From positions 1-38,507 of the forward strand of contig JAHFRV010000030.1 of NCBI GenBank assembly GCA_023266095.1: DNA of 38,507 nt, given 5' to 3'. Under the pieces are notes generated by a model, which saw only the letters and a list, made by a program, of their open reading frames with translations, did not search any database and was not told the DNA's origin. Both the position numbers and the translations under genes were made by a program. This DNA is from Gammaproteobacteria bacterium. Lineage in GTDB: Bacteria > Pseudomonadota > Gammaproteobacteria > DRLM01. This document shows positions 23,518 through 31,042 of this stretch, one piece after another; position 1 is the stretch's first letter; the number at the start of each line of letters is the position of its first letter.

Positions 23518-24195
23518 ATGCGTAGTGTAAAACAGGGTTATTGGCGGCCAGTGGCGATTTTGCTGGTGTTGGGCCTGATGCAGTTGGGTTGCGCGAGTGA
23601 CGGATCACTGAGCCGCACTCAAAAAGGCGCAATGATCGGTGGTGCCAGCGGCGCCGCGGTGGGTGGCTTGATCGGCAGTAAAAAAGGCAAAACCGGCAAG
23701 GGCGCGGTGATCGGCGGCGTGGCCGGCGCGGTGATCGGCGGCGTGGTCGGCCAATATATGGATAAGCAAGCAAAAGAATTAGAACAGGTGGCGGAGACCG
23801 AGCGCGTCGATGACGGCATCATCGTCACTATGAAGGATAAAATCCTTTTCGATTTTAATAGCTCGGAACTCAAAGCCGATTCCCGCGCGGCGTTGCAGAA
23901 AATGGCGGACGTATTCAAGAAATACGACAAGACCGATATGACGGTCACCGGCCATACCGACAATGTGGGCACCGCGAGTTATAACCTGCAATTATCCGAA
24001 CGCCGTGCCAAAGCAGTGGCGGATTATCTGATGAGCTTGGGCGTCAGCCGCGATCGGATGCGCATCATGGGTTTTGGTTTGGAACGTCCGGTGGCAAGTA
24101 ACGACAGTGCGGAAGGCCGCAGTCAAAATCGCCGGGTGGAAATTCACATCGTGCCCAATGATGAATTGCGCGACGAGGCGGCGCAGAAGGGTTAA
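23518..24195 (+). CDS. OmpA-family lipoprotein with glycine zipper (YiaD-like)
   Basis: A 225-residue outer-membrane lipoprotein. The lipobox is MQLGC (Cys25). A glycine-zipper segment follows at about 36-80 (repeated GGxxGAxxGG patterns), then a peptidoglycan-binding OmpA domain (about 105-215) with TGHTDNVG, LSERRAKAVADYL and SQNRRVEI. It likely tethers the outer membrane to the cell wall, like YiaD of E. coli. Its stop codon TAA (24193-24195) lies inside the TTAA end of the first MITE-like repeat, so the repeat begins exactly at the end of the gene. Confidence 0.92.
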   Translation: MRSVKQGYWRPVAILLVLGLMQLGCASDGSLSRTQKGAMIGGASGAAVGGLIGSKKGKTGKGAVIGGVAGAVIGGVVGQYMDKQAKELEQVAETERVDDGIIVTMKDKILFDFNSSELKADSRAALQKMADVFKKYDKTDMTVTGHTDNVGTASYNLQLSERRAKAVADYLMSLGVSRDRMRIMGFGLERPVASNDSAEGRSQNRRVEIHIVPNDELRDEAAQKG

Positions 24196-24418
24196 GGAGC
24201 CTCTGATTTATCCAGGGATTCCTGCGGCACAGGGAAGAGCGAAGCGACGGGTCTTGCCGCCATTTTCAATGGCGGTTAGCCATTAAAAATGAAGGAAAGC
24301 GAAAATGGCATTTTTCGCTTTCTGCCGGGCAGGGAGCCCCAATGCCGCGGGCGCAGGGATGCGCAGGAGCGGCCACGCTCTGAGCATTCCAGGATGGAAT
24401 TAGTCAGAGCCTTCTTAA
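24192..24418 (+). repeat. MITE-like repeat, copy 1 (full length)
   Basis: A 227-bp element bounded by TTAA (24192-24195 and 24415-24418). Its ends are imperfect inverted repeats of about 22 bases, starting TTAAGGAGCCTCTGAT on the left and TTAAGAAGGCTCTGAC on the right strand. Internal landmarks are GCGGCACAGGGA, a CCGCCATT/AATGGCGG hairpin, and ATTCCAGGATGGAAT near the right end. Three further copies lie at 26879, 30829 and 33348. No coding capacity. Confidence 0.8.
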
Positions 24419-24786
24419 GTTATTTGTCCAGTGAAGTCTAGGTGGCGGGTTCAACCGCGAGACGAACGCCATGCGGAAAAAGTCGACGTAATATGCACGC
24501 AGCAATTGGCTTGCTGGGGTATTCGTCGATGGCTATAAACAAAACCCTCCCCGCCAAGGGAGAGCTTTGAATGGTAGCACGAGTCTTTTGACAAAATTCT
24601 CTTTGGATAGTGCAACTGATTGGTCGCCATGGTTGGCGGAAGACGAGTAATCGTGTTGGTGTTACCGTTCATGTGATAGGCCTCACATGTTGGAGAAAAA
24701 GCCGGTTTTAAGCCTATTAATGCCCCCTCATCGTCGTTACTATGGGCGGCACAGGTAAAGATTATTCTACCGTGAGGATAATAATT
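24419..24786. other. Leader of the protease gene, no gene seen
   Basis: I find no convincing gene on either strand. A TTGACA occurs at about 24597 without a well-spaced -10 box. The stretch ends with GAGG, 11 bases before the protease start. An upstream in-frame start at 24742 exists but would place 15 unlikely residues before the signal peptide. Confidence 0.5.
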
Positions 24787-26877
24787 ATGAACGCCCGCTT
24801 AGTTGTCACCCTGCTAATAACATCAATAATTCCCATTGCCGGCCAAGCCGCCCCCGTCTTGCGCGGCAAGCATGCCATCACTGACCAATACATCGTGCAG
24901 ATCAAGCCCGACCAAGTGCGCCGCTCCGATGAGATTAGCGCCAGTATCCGATCCCGGCCCAGCGTGGCCGAGTTCGCCGACCGACGCGCCAAGGCCCGCG
25001 GTGCGCAGATAGAACGCGTCTTTGAACACGCCATCAAAGGTTTCTCCGCGAAAATGAACCGGCGCCAAGCCGAAGAGCTTGCCGCCGATCCGGATATTCT
25101 GTTGGTGGAAGAAGATCAAATCATCACCGTCGATGCCACCCAAACCAACGCCACCTGGGGTTTGGATCGCATCGATCAAACCGATCTTCCGCTCAATGCT
25201 ACGTATAACTACAACACCACGGCGGGCACGGTGCATACCTACGTGATCGACACCGGTATTTATTTGCCGCATGCCGAATTCGGCGGCCGTGCGCAGTTCG
25301 GTTTCGATAGCGTTAGAGATGGACGCAATGGTGTGGATTGCCACGGTCACGGCACCCATGTGGCGGGCACCATCGGCGGCGTGGTCTACGGCGTCGCTAA
25401 GAGCGTTAATTTGTATGCGGTGCGGGTGCTGAACTGCACGGGTTCCGGCACCACGTCATCGGTCATCGCCGGCATCGACTGGGTGACCGCCAATCACCGA
25501 TCGCCGGCCGTCGCCAATATGAGTCTCGGCGGCGGCGCTTCCACCTCATTGGACAACGCGATGCGCAACTCCATCGCCAGCGGCGTCACCTATGTGGTCG
25601 CCGCGGGCAATGAAAATACCGACGCCTGCGCGGGTTCGCCTGCGCGCCTTAGAGAAGCGATTACCGTGGGGGCCAGCGCGGCGAATGACGTGCGCGCCAG
25701 CTTTTCCAATTACGGCAGTTGCGTCGATCTGTTCGCTCCCGGCGTCAATATCAGTTCCGCGTGGTACTCGGGCGTGACGGCGACGAGAAATCTCAGCGGC
25801 ACGTCCATGGCCGCTCCGCATACCGCGGGTGTGGCGGCGTTGTATCTCGCCGCGAATCCCACTAAAACCCCCGCCGAGGTCGAAGCGGCGATCAAGGGCA
25901 ATGCAGTGAGCGGCCGGCTCAGCGCGATCGGCGCCGGCTCGCCCAATCTTTTATTGCAAGCGCAGTTCGTCGGCGGGTCGGCCGGCCAACCCACGCCGCT
26001 GGTCAATGGCGTGACGCTGCAGAATATCGCCGGCGTGGCCGGCAGCGACCGATATTACACGATCGACGTTCCCGCCGGCGCCAGTAATCTGCAGATCGCC
26101 GTCAGCGGTGGCAGCGGCAATGTCGATCTGTATGTCCGCGCCGGCAGCGCGCCGACCATCAGCGTCTTCGATTGCCGTTCCGTGAACGCCGGCAATGCCG
26201 AATCCTGTGTGTTCGCCGCGCCCGGCACCACCACTTACTATGTAATGCTGCATGCCAGCGCCGATTACGCGGGCGTCGCGCTGACGGCCGGTTACACCAT
26301 CGCGGCCGTCAATCAAAACCCGGTCGCCAACTTCAGTGCGGCGGCCAACGGTCTGCAAGTGACTTTCACCGACATCTCCAGTGACGCCGATGGCACTATC
26401 GTCTCCTGGCAATGGCTCTTCGGCGACGGCGGCAGTTCCACACTGCGCAATCCGATTTATACCTATGCCGCCGCGGGCAGTTATACCGTGTCGCTCACCG
26501 TCACCGATGATCGCGGCGGTAGCAACACCCGCATGGCAGTCATCAATGTCAGCGCCCCCGTCAGCGCGGCGCCGTGTACCGCGTGTGCAAGCTACACGGG
26601 AACGCTGGCCGCGGGCAGTACGGTTTATCAACCCAACGGCAGTTACTACTACAGCAACCCCGGTATCCACGAAGCCTGGTTGCAAGGCCCCGCCGGCACC
26701 AACTTCGATCTCGCTCTCCAGCGTTGGAGCGGACAGGGATGGGTCACGGTGGCCAATGCCGCCAACAGTACGTCGACGGAGCACATCCGTTACAGTGGAT
26801 CCGCAGCTTATTATCGTTGGGCCTTGATCAGCCGCAGCGGCGGTGGCAGCTACAACTTTTGGTTGATACGGCCTTGA
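24787..26877 (+). CDS. Secreted subtilisin-like protease with PPC and PKD domains
   Basis: A 696-residue exported protease. The signal peptide (1-22) is followed by an I9 propeptide (about 33-116) and a proteinase K-like S8 domain. The catalytic triad is Asp155 (VIDTGI), His188 (GHGTHVAGT) and Ser340 (GTSMAAPH), with oxyanion Asn275 (AAGNEN). A PPC domain follows (about 410-505), then a PKD domain (about 510-593, with WLFGDGG). A last beta domain resembling a second PPC contains the CTAC pair. All catalytic residues are intact, so it should be active once the propeptide is removed. It is flanked by MITE-like repeat copies 1 and 2. A role in trimming surface cytochromes, as reported for the OmcZ-processing subtilisin OzpA of Geobacter, is conceivable but unproven. 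Confidence 0.92.
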   Translation: MNARLVVTLLITSIIPIAGQAAPVLRGKHAITDQYIVQIKPDQVRRSDEISASIRSRPSVAEFADRRAKARGAQIERVFEHAIKGFSAKMNRRQAEELAADPDILLVEEDQIITVDATQTNATWGLDRIDQTDLPLNATYNYNTTAGTVHTYVIDTGIYLPHAEFGGRAQFGFDSVRDGRNGVDCHGHGTHVAGTIGGVVYGVAKSVNLYAVRVLNCTGSGTTSSVIAGIDWVTANHRSPAVANMSLGGGASTSLDNAMRNSIASGVTYVVAAGNENTDACAGSPARLREAITVGASAANDVRASFSNYGSCVDLFAPGVNISSAWYSGVTATRNLSGTSMAAPHTAGVAALYLAANPTKTPAEVEAAIKGNAVSGRLSAIGAGSPNLLLQAQFVGGSAGQPTPLVNGVTLQNIAGVAGSDRYYTIDVPAGASNLQIAVSGGSGNVDLYVRAGSAPTISVFDCRSVNAGNAESCVFAAPGTTTYYVMLHASADYAGVALTAGYTIAAVNQNPVANFSAAANGLQVTFTDISSDADGTIVSWQWLFGDGGSSTLRNPIYTYAAAGSYTVSLTVTDDRGGSNTRMAVINVSAPVSAAPCTACASYTGTLAAGSTVYQPNGSYYYSNPGIHEAWLQGPAGTNFDLALQRWSGQGWVTVANAANSTSTEHIRYSGSAAYYRWALISRSGGGSYNFWLIRP

Positions 26878-26878
26878 A

Positions 26879-27020
26879 TCAAGGAACCTCTGATTTATTC
26901 AGAGGTTCCTGCGGCACAGCGAAGAGCGAAGCGAAGGGTCTTGCCGCCATTTTCAATGGCGGCAGGCCATGGAAAATGAAGCAAAGCGAAAATCACATTT
27001 TCCGCTATGTGGCGGGACGT
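26879..27020 (+). repeat. MITE-like repeat, copy 2 (right end lost)
   Basis: The left end starts two bases after the protease stop. It forms a perfect 12-bp hairpin (26882-26893 with 26899-26910, loop TTTAT) that may terminate transcription. The inner part runs parallel to copy 1 through the CCGCCATT hairpin and the GCGAAAAT segment, then similarity stops near 27020. No right inverted repeat is found. Confidence 0.7.
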
Positions 27021-27274
27021 TTGTTATTACGGGCAATGCTGATGTTCAATTAACAACACGCAAGGGCAGCAAGCGATCATCACTCCCTTTGCGCGTGCCG
27101 GCTTGGCGCCTTCCCGGTATGCGCAAATTACGTATCGATTCGGTTATTCTCTGCTTGTTCAGGCACCGGTTCCTGTGAGTTCTGTACATCCAAAATCATG
27201 GATATCTAGTATCTATTTATAGGCCTCGGCTTGGTTTATTATGAAACGACCCTTCTCAACCAAAGAAGCCTGTC
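27021..27274. other. Gap before the Y-family polymerase, no gene seen
   Basis: About 250 bases with no supported gene. I looked for a LexA box (CTGT-N8-ACAG) and found only a poor match near 27176, so SOS control of the polymerase cannot be claimed. Confidence 0.4.
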
Positions 27275-28528
27275 GTGCCTTCGCATCAGAATTTCCGTCC
27301 CTGGTCCAGGGCCATAATCCATGTCGATATGAACGCGTTTTTCGCGTCCGTCGAACAGCTGGACCGCCCCGAATTGCGCGGCCGTCCCATCGGCATCACC
27401 AACGGCGAGCAGGGAACGACCATCATCACCAGCTCCTACGAGGCGCGCGCACACGGAATTAAAACCGGCATGCGTGTGAAAGAGGCTTTGCTGCTCTGCC
27501 CGCGGTTCGTCCAGGTGGCGGCGCGGCCTGAGCGTTACGCAACGGTGTCCACGGCGATAATGGACGCGCTCACCACGGTAACGCCGGACGTGGAGGTATT
27601 CTCCGTCGATGAAGCCTTTTTGGACGTGACTCATTGCCAATCGCTGTGGGGGCCGCCGGAAGGCATCGCCGAACGAGCGCGACATGCGGTACACCAGGTC
27701 TCGGGCTTACCCTGCTCGGTAGGTCTCTCCGGCGATAAAACCACCGCGAAATATGCCTCGGATTTCCGAAAACCCAATGGCCTCACCGTCATCCCTCCTT
27801 GGGAGACGGCACAGCGCCTACATGACGTGCCGGTCACGGAGCTGTGTGGTATCGGGCCTGGAATCGGCGCCTATCTTGCCGCACGGGGTGTGCGCACCTG
27901 CGGTGACATGGCGAAGTTGCCAATCAGTGAACTGGGCAAGCGTTTTGGCGGCATCGGCCGCCGCATCTGGCTGATGGCGCAGGGGCTCGATCCCTCGCCG
28001 GTCCAGATCCAGATAGCGGACCCCAAGTCGATGGGTCACGGCAAGGTGTTGCCGCCTAACAGCCGCTCGCGGCTTGAGATCATTATGTATATGGAGCACA
28101 TGGTCTTCAAACTCAGCGCGCGACTCCGACGCCACGGACTACAGGCACAAACGTTCGCCATCGGCCTGCTCACGGGCGATGGCTGGATCGGTGGTAACTA
28201 CCGCACCGTTTCACCTGTTGACGACACGGCGCCGGTACTTGCCGTCTGCCGTCACATGCTCGATGAGTGCTGGTGCGGAGAGGGTGTCTATCAAGTACAA
28301 ATCACCGCCACTGATCCACGATCGGCGGCCGTGCAGGGAGAATTGTTCGCCATAGATTGCGCCAAGCAGACAGTCCGCAACCATGTAATGGATGCCATCA
28401 ATAATAAATACGGAGAGTTCACTCTGATGCCGGCACGGCTACTAAACCGCAGCGTCATGCCCAATGTCATCTCACCTGCGTGGAAGCCGCACGGCCATCG
28501 CCAGACGATACCGAATTCAAAAAAATAG
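27275..28528 (+). CDS. Y-family DNA polymerase (DinB/Pol IV-like)
   Basis: A 417-residue translesion polymerase. Catalytic acidic residues are present: Asp18 in HVDMNAFFASVE, and Asp112-Glu113 in FSVDEAFLDVTH. The SYEARAHGIKTGM finger motif and the helix-hairpin-helix ELCGIGPGIGAYLAARG follow. QGELF at 354-358 resembles a beta-clamp binding motif. The proposed GTG start at 27275 gives a 13-residue lead-in, and an earlier start is closed by a stop. The length exceeds E. coli DinB (351), and the extra C-terminal 60 residues include a MPARLL segment seen in other long bacterial forms. It stands alone, without imuA or lexA, between two repeat copies. It may be DinB itself or a related lineage, so I give no symbol. 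Confidence 0.9.
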   Translation: MPSHQNFRPWSRAIIHVDMNAFFASVEQLDRPELRGRPIGITNGEQGTTIITSSYEARAHGIKTGMRVKEALLLCPRFVQVAARPERYATVSTAIMDALTTVTPDVEVFSVDEAFLDVTHCQSLWGPPEGIAERARHAVHQVSGLPCSVGLSGDKTTAKYASDFRKPNGLTVIPPWETAQRLHDVPVTELCGIGPGIGAYLAARGVRTCGDMAKLPISELGKRFGGIGRRIWLMAQGLDPSPVQIQIADPKSMGHGKVLPPNSRSRLEIIMYMEHMVFKLSARLRRHGLQAQTFAIGLLTGDGWIGGNYRTVSPVDDTAPVLAVCRHMLDECWCGEGVYQVQITATDPRSAAVQGELFAIDCAKQTVRNHVMDAINNKYGEFTLMPARLLNRSVMPNVISPAWKPHGHRQTIPNSKK

Positions 28529-28694
28529 CTCTCGCGTAATACCGCGTTAGCAGTTATCCATTGGTCGATGTGGCTACGCTGAAATTCGGATAGCTAGTGA
28601 TAAAATCCTGCTGAAAAATCCTGCCATGCCCGTCGCATTCCCCGTTACACAAGACCCGAGAGTACAACCTGTGGCGCGCGATAGGTAACTATGG

Positions 28695-30089
28695 CTAACC
28701 GTGGTTGCGGGGCGCACCGGCATCGGCGGCCGGAAAGCGCAACTCGACGCGCAGTCCGCCGAGGTCGGCGCGGCCCAGTCTGAGTTGTGCGCGGTGCAGG
28801 TCGGCGATGCGCTGGACGATGGACAAACCCAGGCCGCTGCCGGAGCTGCCGTTGCCCGGGCGGCGGTAAAAGCGTCGCAGAATTTTTTGGTATTCTGTTG
28901 CGGGGACACCTGGCCCGCTGTCACTCACCGAGAGCAGAACCTCGCCGTGGCTTTGCTCGATACGGACTTCCACTGAGCCCCGTGCCGGCGTGTGTTGAAT
29001 GGCGTTATCGACCAAGTTGCTCAATAAAATCGCCAGGGCGTCGCGGCTGCCGCGTACTTGTGCGATGTGCGTTGCGGTGAGGATGATGTCGATGCGCTTG
29101 GCCAGTGCGTGCGGCGCGAGGTCCGTCAGCACATCGGCGGCAATAGGTGCCATCGCCTGTGGCGTGTGCTGACTCAAATCGGACTCGGGGTCGAGGCGCG
29201 CGAGAGTCAGCAATTGGTGCACGATGCGGTCGGCGGCATCGACGCCGCGGACGACCTGGGCGAGGGCGGTTTGCCGTTCGGCTGGCGTGCCTCGTTGCGC
29301 CACTTGTGCTTGGATCTTGATGCCGGCCAAGGGTGTGCGTAATTCATGGGCGACGTCGGCGGCGAAGCAGTGCTCGTAATCGAAGGCGTGCTGTACGCGC
29401 TTGAGCAGATGGTTGAGTGATTGGGTGAGCGGCCGTGCCTCCTGCGGTACTTTGCTATCATCGAGCGGTGCAAGGTGATTGGGGTCGCGGCGTGACATTT
29501 CAGTGGCCAGCCGATGTAGGGGTCGCAGGGCGTAGCCGACGCCATACCAGATCGTCATGGCCAGTACGGGCAAGGCGACGAGGAGGGGTAGCAGCATGTG
29601 TAAGGTGATATCCCGTCCCAGTTCGGCGCGCACATCGCGCGGTTCGCCCACATAGATTTGAATGGGGAGTTCATCGTGGTGGAGGGCGGCGATACGCCAG
29701 ATTCGCCCGTCGATCAGTTCATCGGTGAGGCCGTTGCTGATGCGGCTGAGGGCTTGAGTGGGCGCGCTTTGCGAACGCAGTGCGAGGTTTGCGTGATCGA
29801 CCCATACTTGAAAGGCGAGCTTCTTTTGGTAGTCCAGGCTGTAGGGTTCACCGCTGACTTGGAGGTAGGTATGGGCTGGCAGAATTTGCTCTCTGGACAA
29901 TCTTTCCTCCACCAGTTCATGTCCGCTGATGCTATTGAGGATGCGCGCGAATTCGTTCAATTCGGCATCGAAGAGCGCTTCTATCTCATATTGGTTTTGG
30001 TAATAACTGGCCAAGGCTGCCGCCAGCCACGCTACGCTGACGACGCCAAGCAAGGTGAGCAGCAAACGGCGGCGCAGCGAAGAGTTCAT
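28695..30089 (-). CDS. Sensor histidine kinase (QseC/TctE-like)
   Basis: A 464-residue inner-membrane kinase. It has two membrane segments (about 9-28 and 163-185) around a 135-residue periplasmic sensor domain, followed by a HAMP linker. The phospho-accepting His248 lies in the H-box VAHELRTPLAG. The ATP-binding domain has the N-box LVDNAIQHTP (Asn362), DSGPGVP (390-396) and GSGLGL (417-422). The start overlaps the response-regulator stop by four bases, so regulator and kinase are one operon. The overall layout is that of QseC/PmrB-type kinases. The signal is unknown. Confidence 0.92.
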   Translation of the reverse strand: MNSSLRRRLLLTLLGVVSVAWLAAALASYYQNQYEIEALFDAELNEFARILNSISGHELVEERLSREQILPAHTYLQVSGEPYSLDYQKKLAFQVWVDHANLALRSQSAPTQALSRISNGLTDELIDGRIWRIAALHHDELPIQIYVGEPRDVRAELGRDITLHMLLPLLVALPVLAMTIWYGVGYALRPLHRLATEMSRRDPNHLAPLDDSKVPQEARPLTQSLNHLLKRVQHAFDYEHCFAADVAHELRTPLAGIKIQAQVAQRGTPAERQTALAQVVRGVDAADRIVHQLLTLARLDPESDLSQHTPQAMAPIAADVLTDLAPHALAKRIDIILTATHIAQVRGSRDALAILLSNLVDNAIQHTPARGSVEVRIEQSHGEVLLSVSDSGPGVPATEYQKILRRFYRRPGNGSSGSGLGLSIVQRIADLHRAQLRLGRADLGGLRVELRFPAADAGAPRNHG

Positions 30090-30748
30090 GACGGTTTGTC
30101 GATGACATAACCGACGCCGCGCAGGGTGCGGATCAGATTATGGCCGAATTTTTTGCGCAGATGATGGATGTGCACTTCCACGGCGTTGCTCTCCACCTCA
30201 TCGCTCCAGGCATAGAGGCTCTCCTCCAGATAGGCGCGCGACAGTACCTTGCCGGCATTGTCGAGCAGCATATGCAGCACGGCGAACTCGCGGCGCGATA
30301 GCGCCACCGTGTCGGCTTGGTGGCACACGGTATGCGAGGCCGGATCCATTACGATGTCGCCGTGTTGCAATAGTGGTCCGGCGCGGCCTTTGGCGCGGCG
30401 CTGCAATGCGCGCAAACGCGCATCCAGCTCGGAGAGGTCGAAGGGCTTGGTCATGTAGTCGTCGGCACCGCTGTCCAGGCCGTGCACGCGGTCGGCCACG
30501 GTGTCACTGGCGGTCAGGATGAGCACCGGTAATTCATCAGCGCGGGCGCGCAGCTTTTTCAGAATCGTCAAGCCGTCGCATTGCGGCAGGTTGATGTCCA
30601 AAATCATGGCATTGTAGACGGTCGTATTCAGCGCCAACTCGGCGGCCTTGCCGTTTTTCGCCCAGTCGACCGCACAGCCATTTTGGCTCAGTCCGGCATG
30701 GATGCCGTCTCCCAGTAACAGGTCGTCTTCCACGAGTAATAAACGCAT
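30086..30748 (-). CDS. OmpR/PhoB-family response regulator (QseB-like)
   Basis: A 220-residue transcription regulator. The receiver domain has the acidic pocket EDD (residues 7-9), phosphorylation site Asp51 (ILDINLP) and Lys101 (TKPFD). The winged-helix output domain spans about 123-218, with ALSRREFAVLHMLL and the C-terminal VRTLRGVGYVI-type hairpin. The ATG at 30748 is chosen over the TTG two codons earlier because AAGGAG lies at a normal 7-base distance from it. It works with the kinase encoded downstream. Target genes are unknown. Confidence 0.93.
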   Translation of the reverse strand: MRLLLVEDDLLLGDGIHAGLSQNGCAVDWAKNGKAAELALNTTVYNAMILDINLPQCDGLTILKKLRARADELPVLILTASDTVADRVHGLDSGADDYMTKPFDLSELDARLRALQRRAKGRAGPLLQHGDIVMDPASHTVCHQADTVALSRREFAVLHMLLDNAGKVLSRAYLEESLYAWSDEVESNAVEVHIHHLRKKFGHNLIRTLRGVGYVIDKPS

Positions 30749-30828
30749 TGGCAATCTCCTTTGCGGCGGCGGGTTTTCATTATTCGCGTCTACGAAATTA
30801 AGATACAGAGGTTAATTCAAGCTTAAAG

Positions 30829-30918
30829 TTGAAGGAGCTTCTAGTTTAATCAGAGGTTCCGGCGGCACAGGGATATGCTCTGAAAATTCCAGGATGGAAT
30901 TATTCAGGGTTTCGTTAA
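30829..30918 (+). repeat. MITE-like repeat, copy 3 (internal deletion)
   Basis: A 90-bp version carrying the left end (AAGGAGCTTCTAG, then CAGAGGTTCC and GCGGCACAGGGA), joined directly to the right-end block (ATTCCAGGATGGAATTATTCAG) and TTAA at 30915-30918. The middle of about 130 bases is missing, consistent with deletion between short repeats. Confidence 0.7.
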
Positions 30919-30996
30919 GCGAACAGCAAGGAAAAACCTTCTGTTTCAAAGAACGCAGGGTGTTGGTTACGAATAGGAGGTGCAGAACAATAAATG

Positions 30997-31032
30997 CACG
31001 CTGGGATACCCGCCCCTGGGTATCCCAGCGTG
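30997..31032 (-). terminator. Strong hairpin after the PKD-cytochrome gene
   Basis: A perfect 15-bp stem CACGCTGGGATACCC (30997-31011) and its complement (31018-31032) with loop GCCCCT, 10 bases beyond the stop of the minus-strand gene. Read on the minus strand it is followed by ATTTATTG, moderately T-rich. It probably terminates that gene. Confidence 0.7.
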
Positions 31033-31042
31033 ATGTTAGCCG

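Noticed and set aside
27140-27200. LexA box controlling the Y-family polymerase
   Set aside because: The best match near 27176 has only the left CTGT half, and the right half does not fit ACAG.
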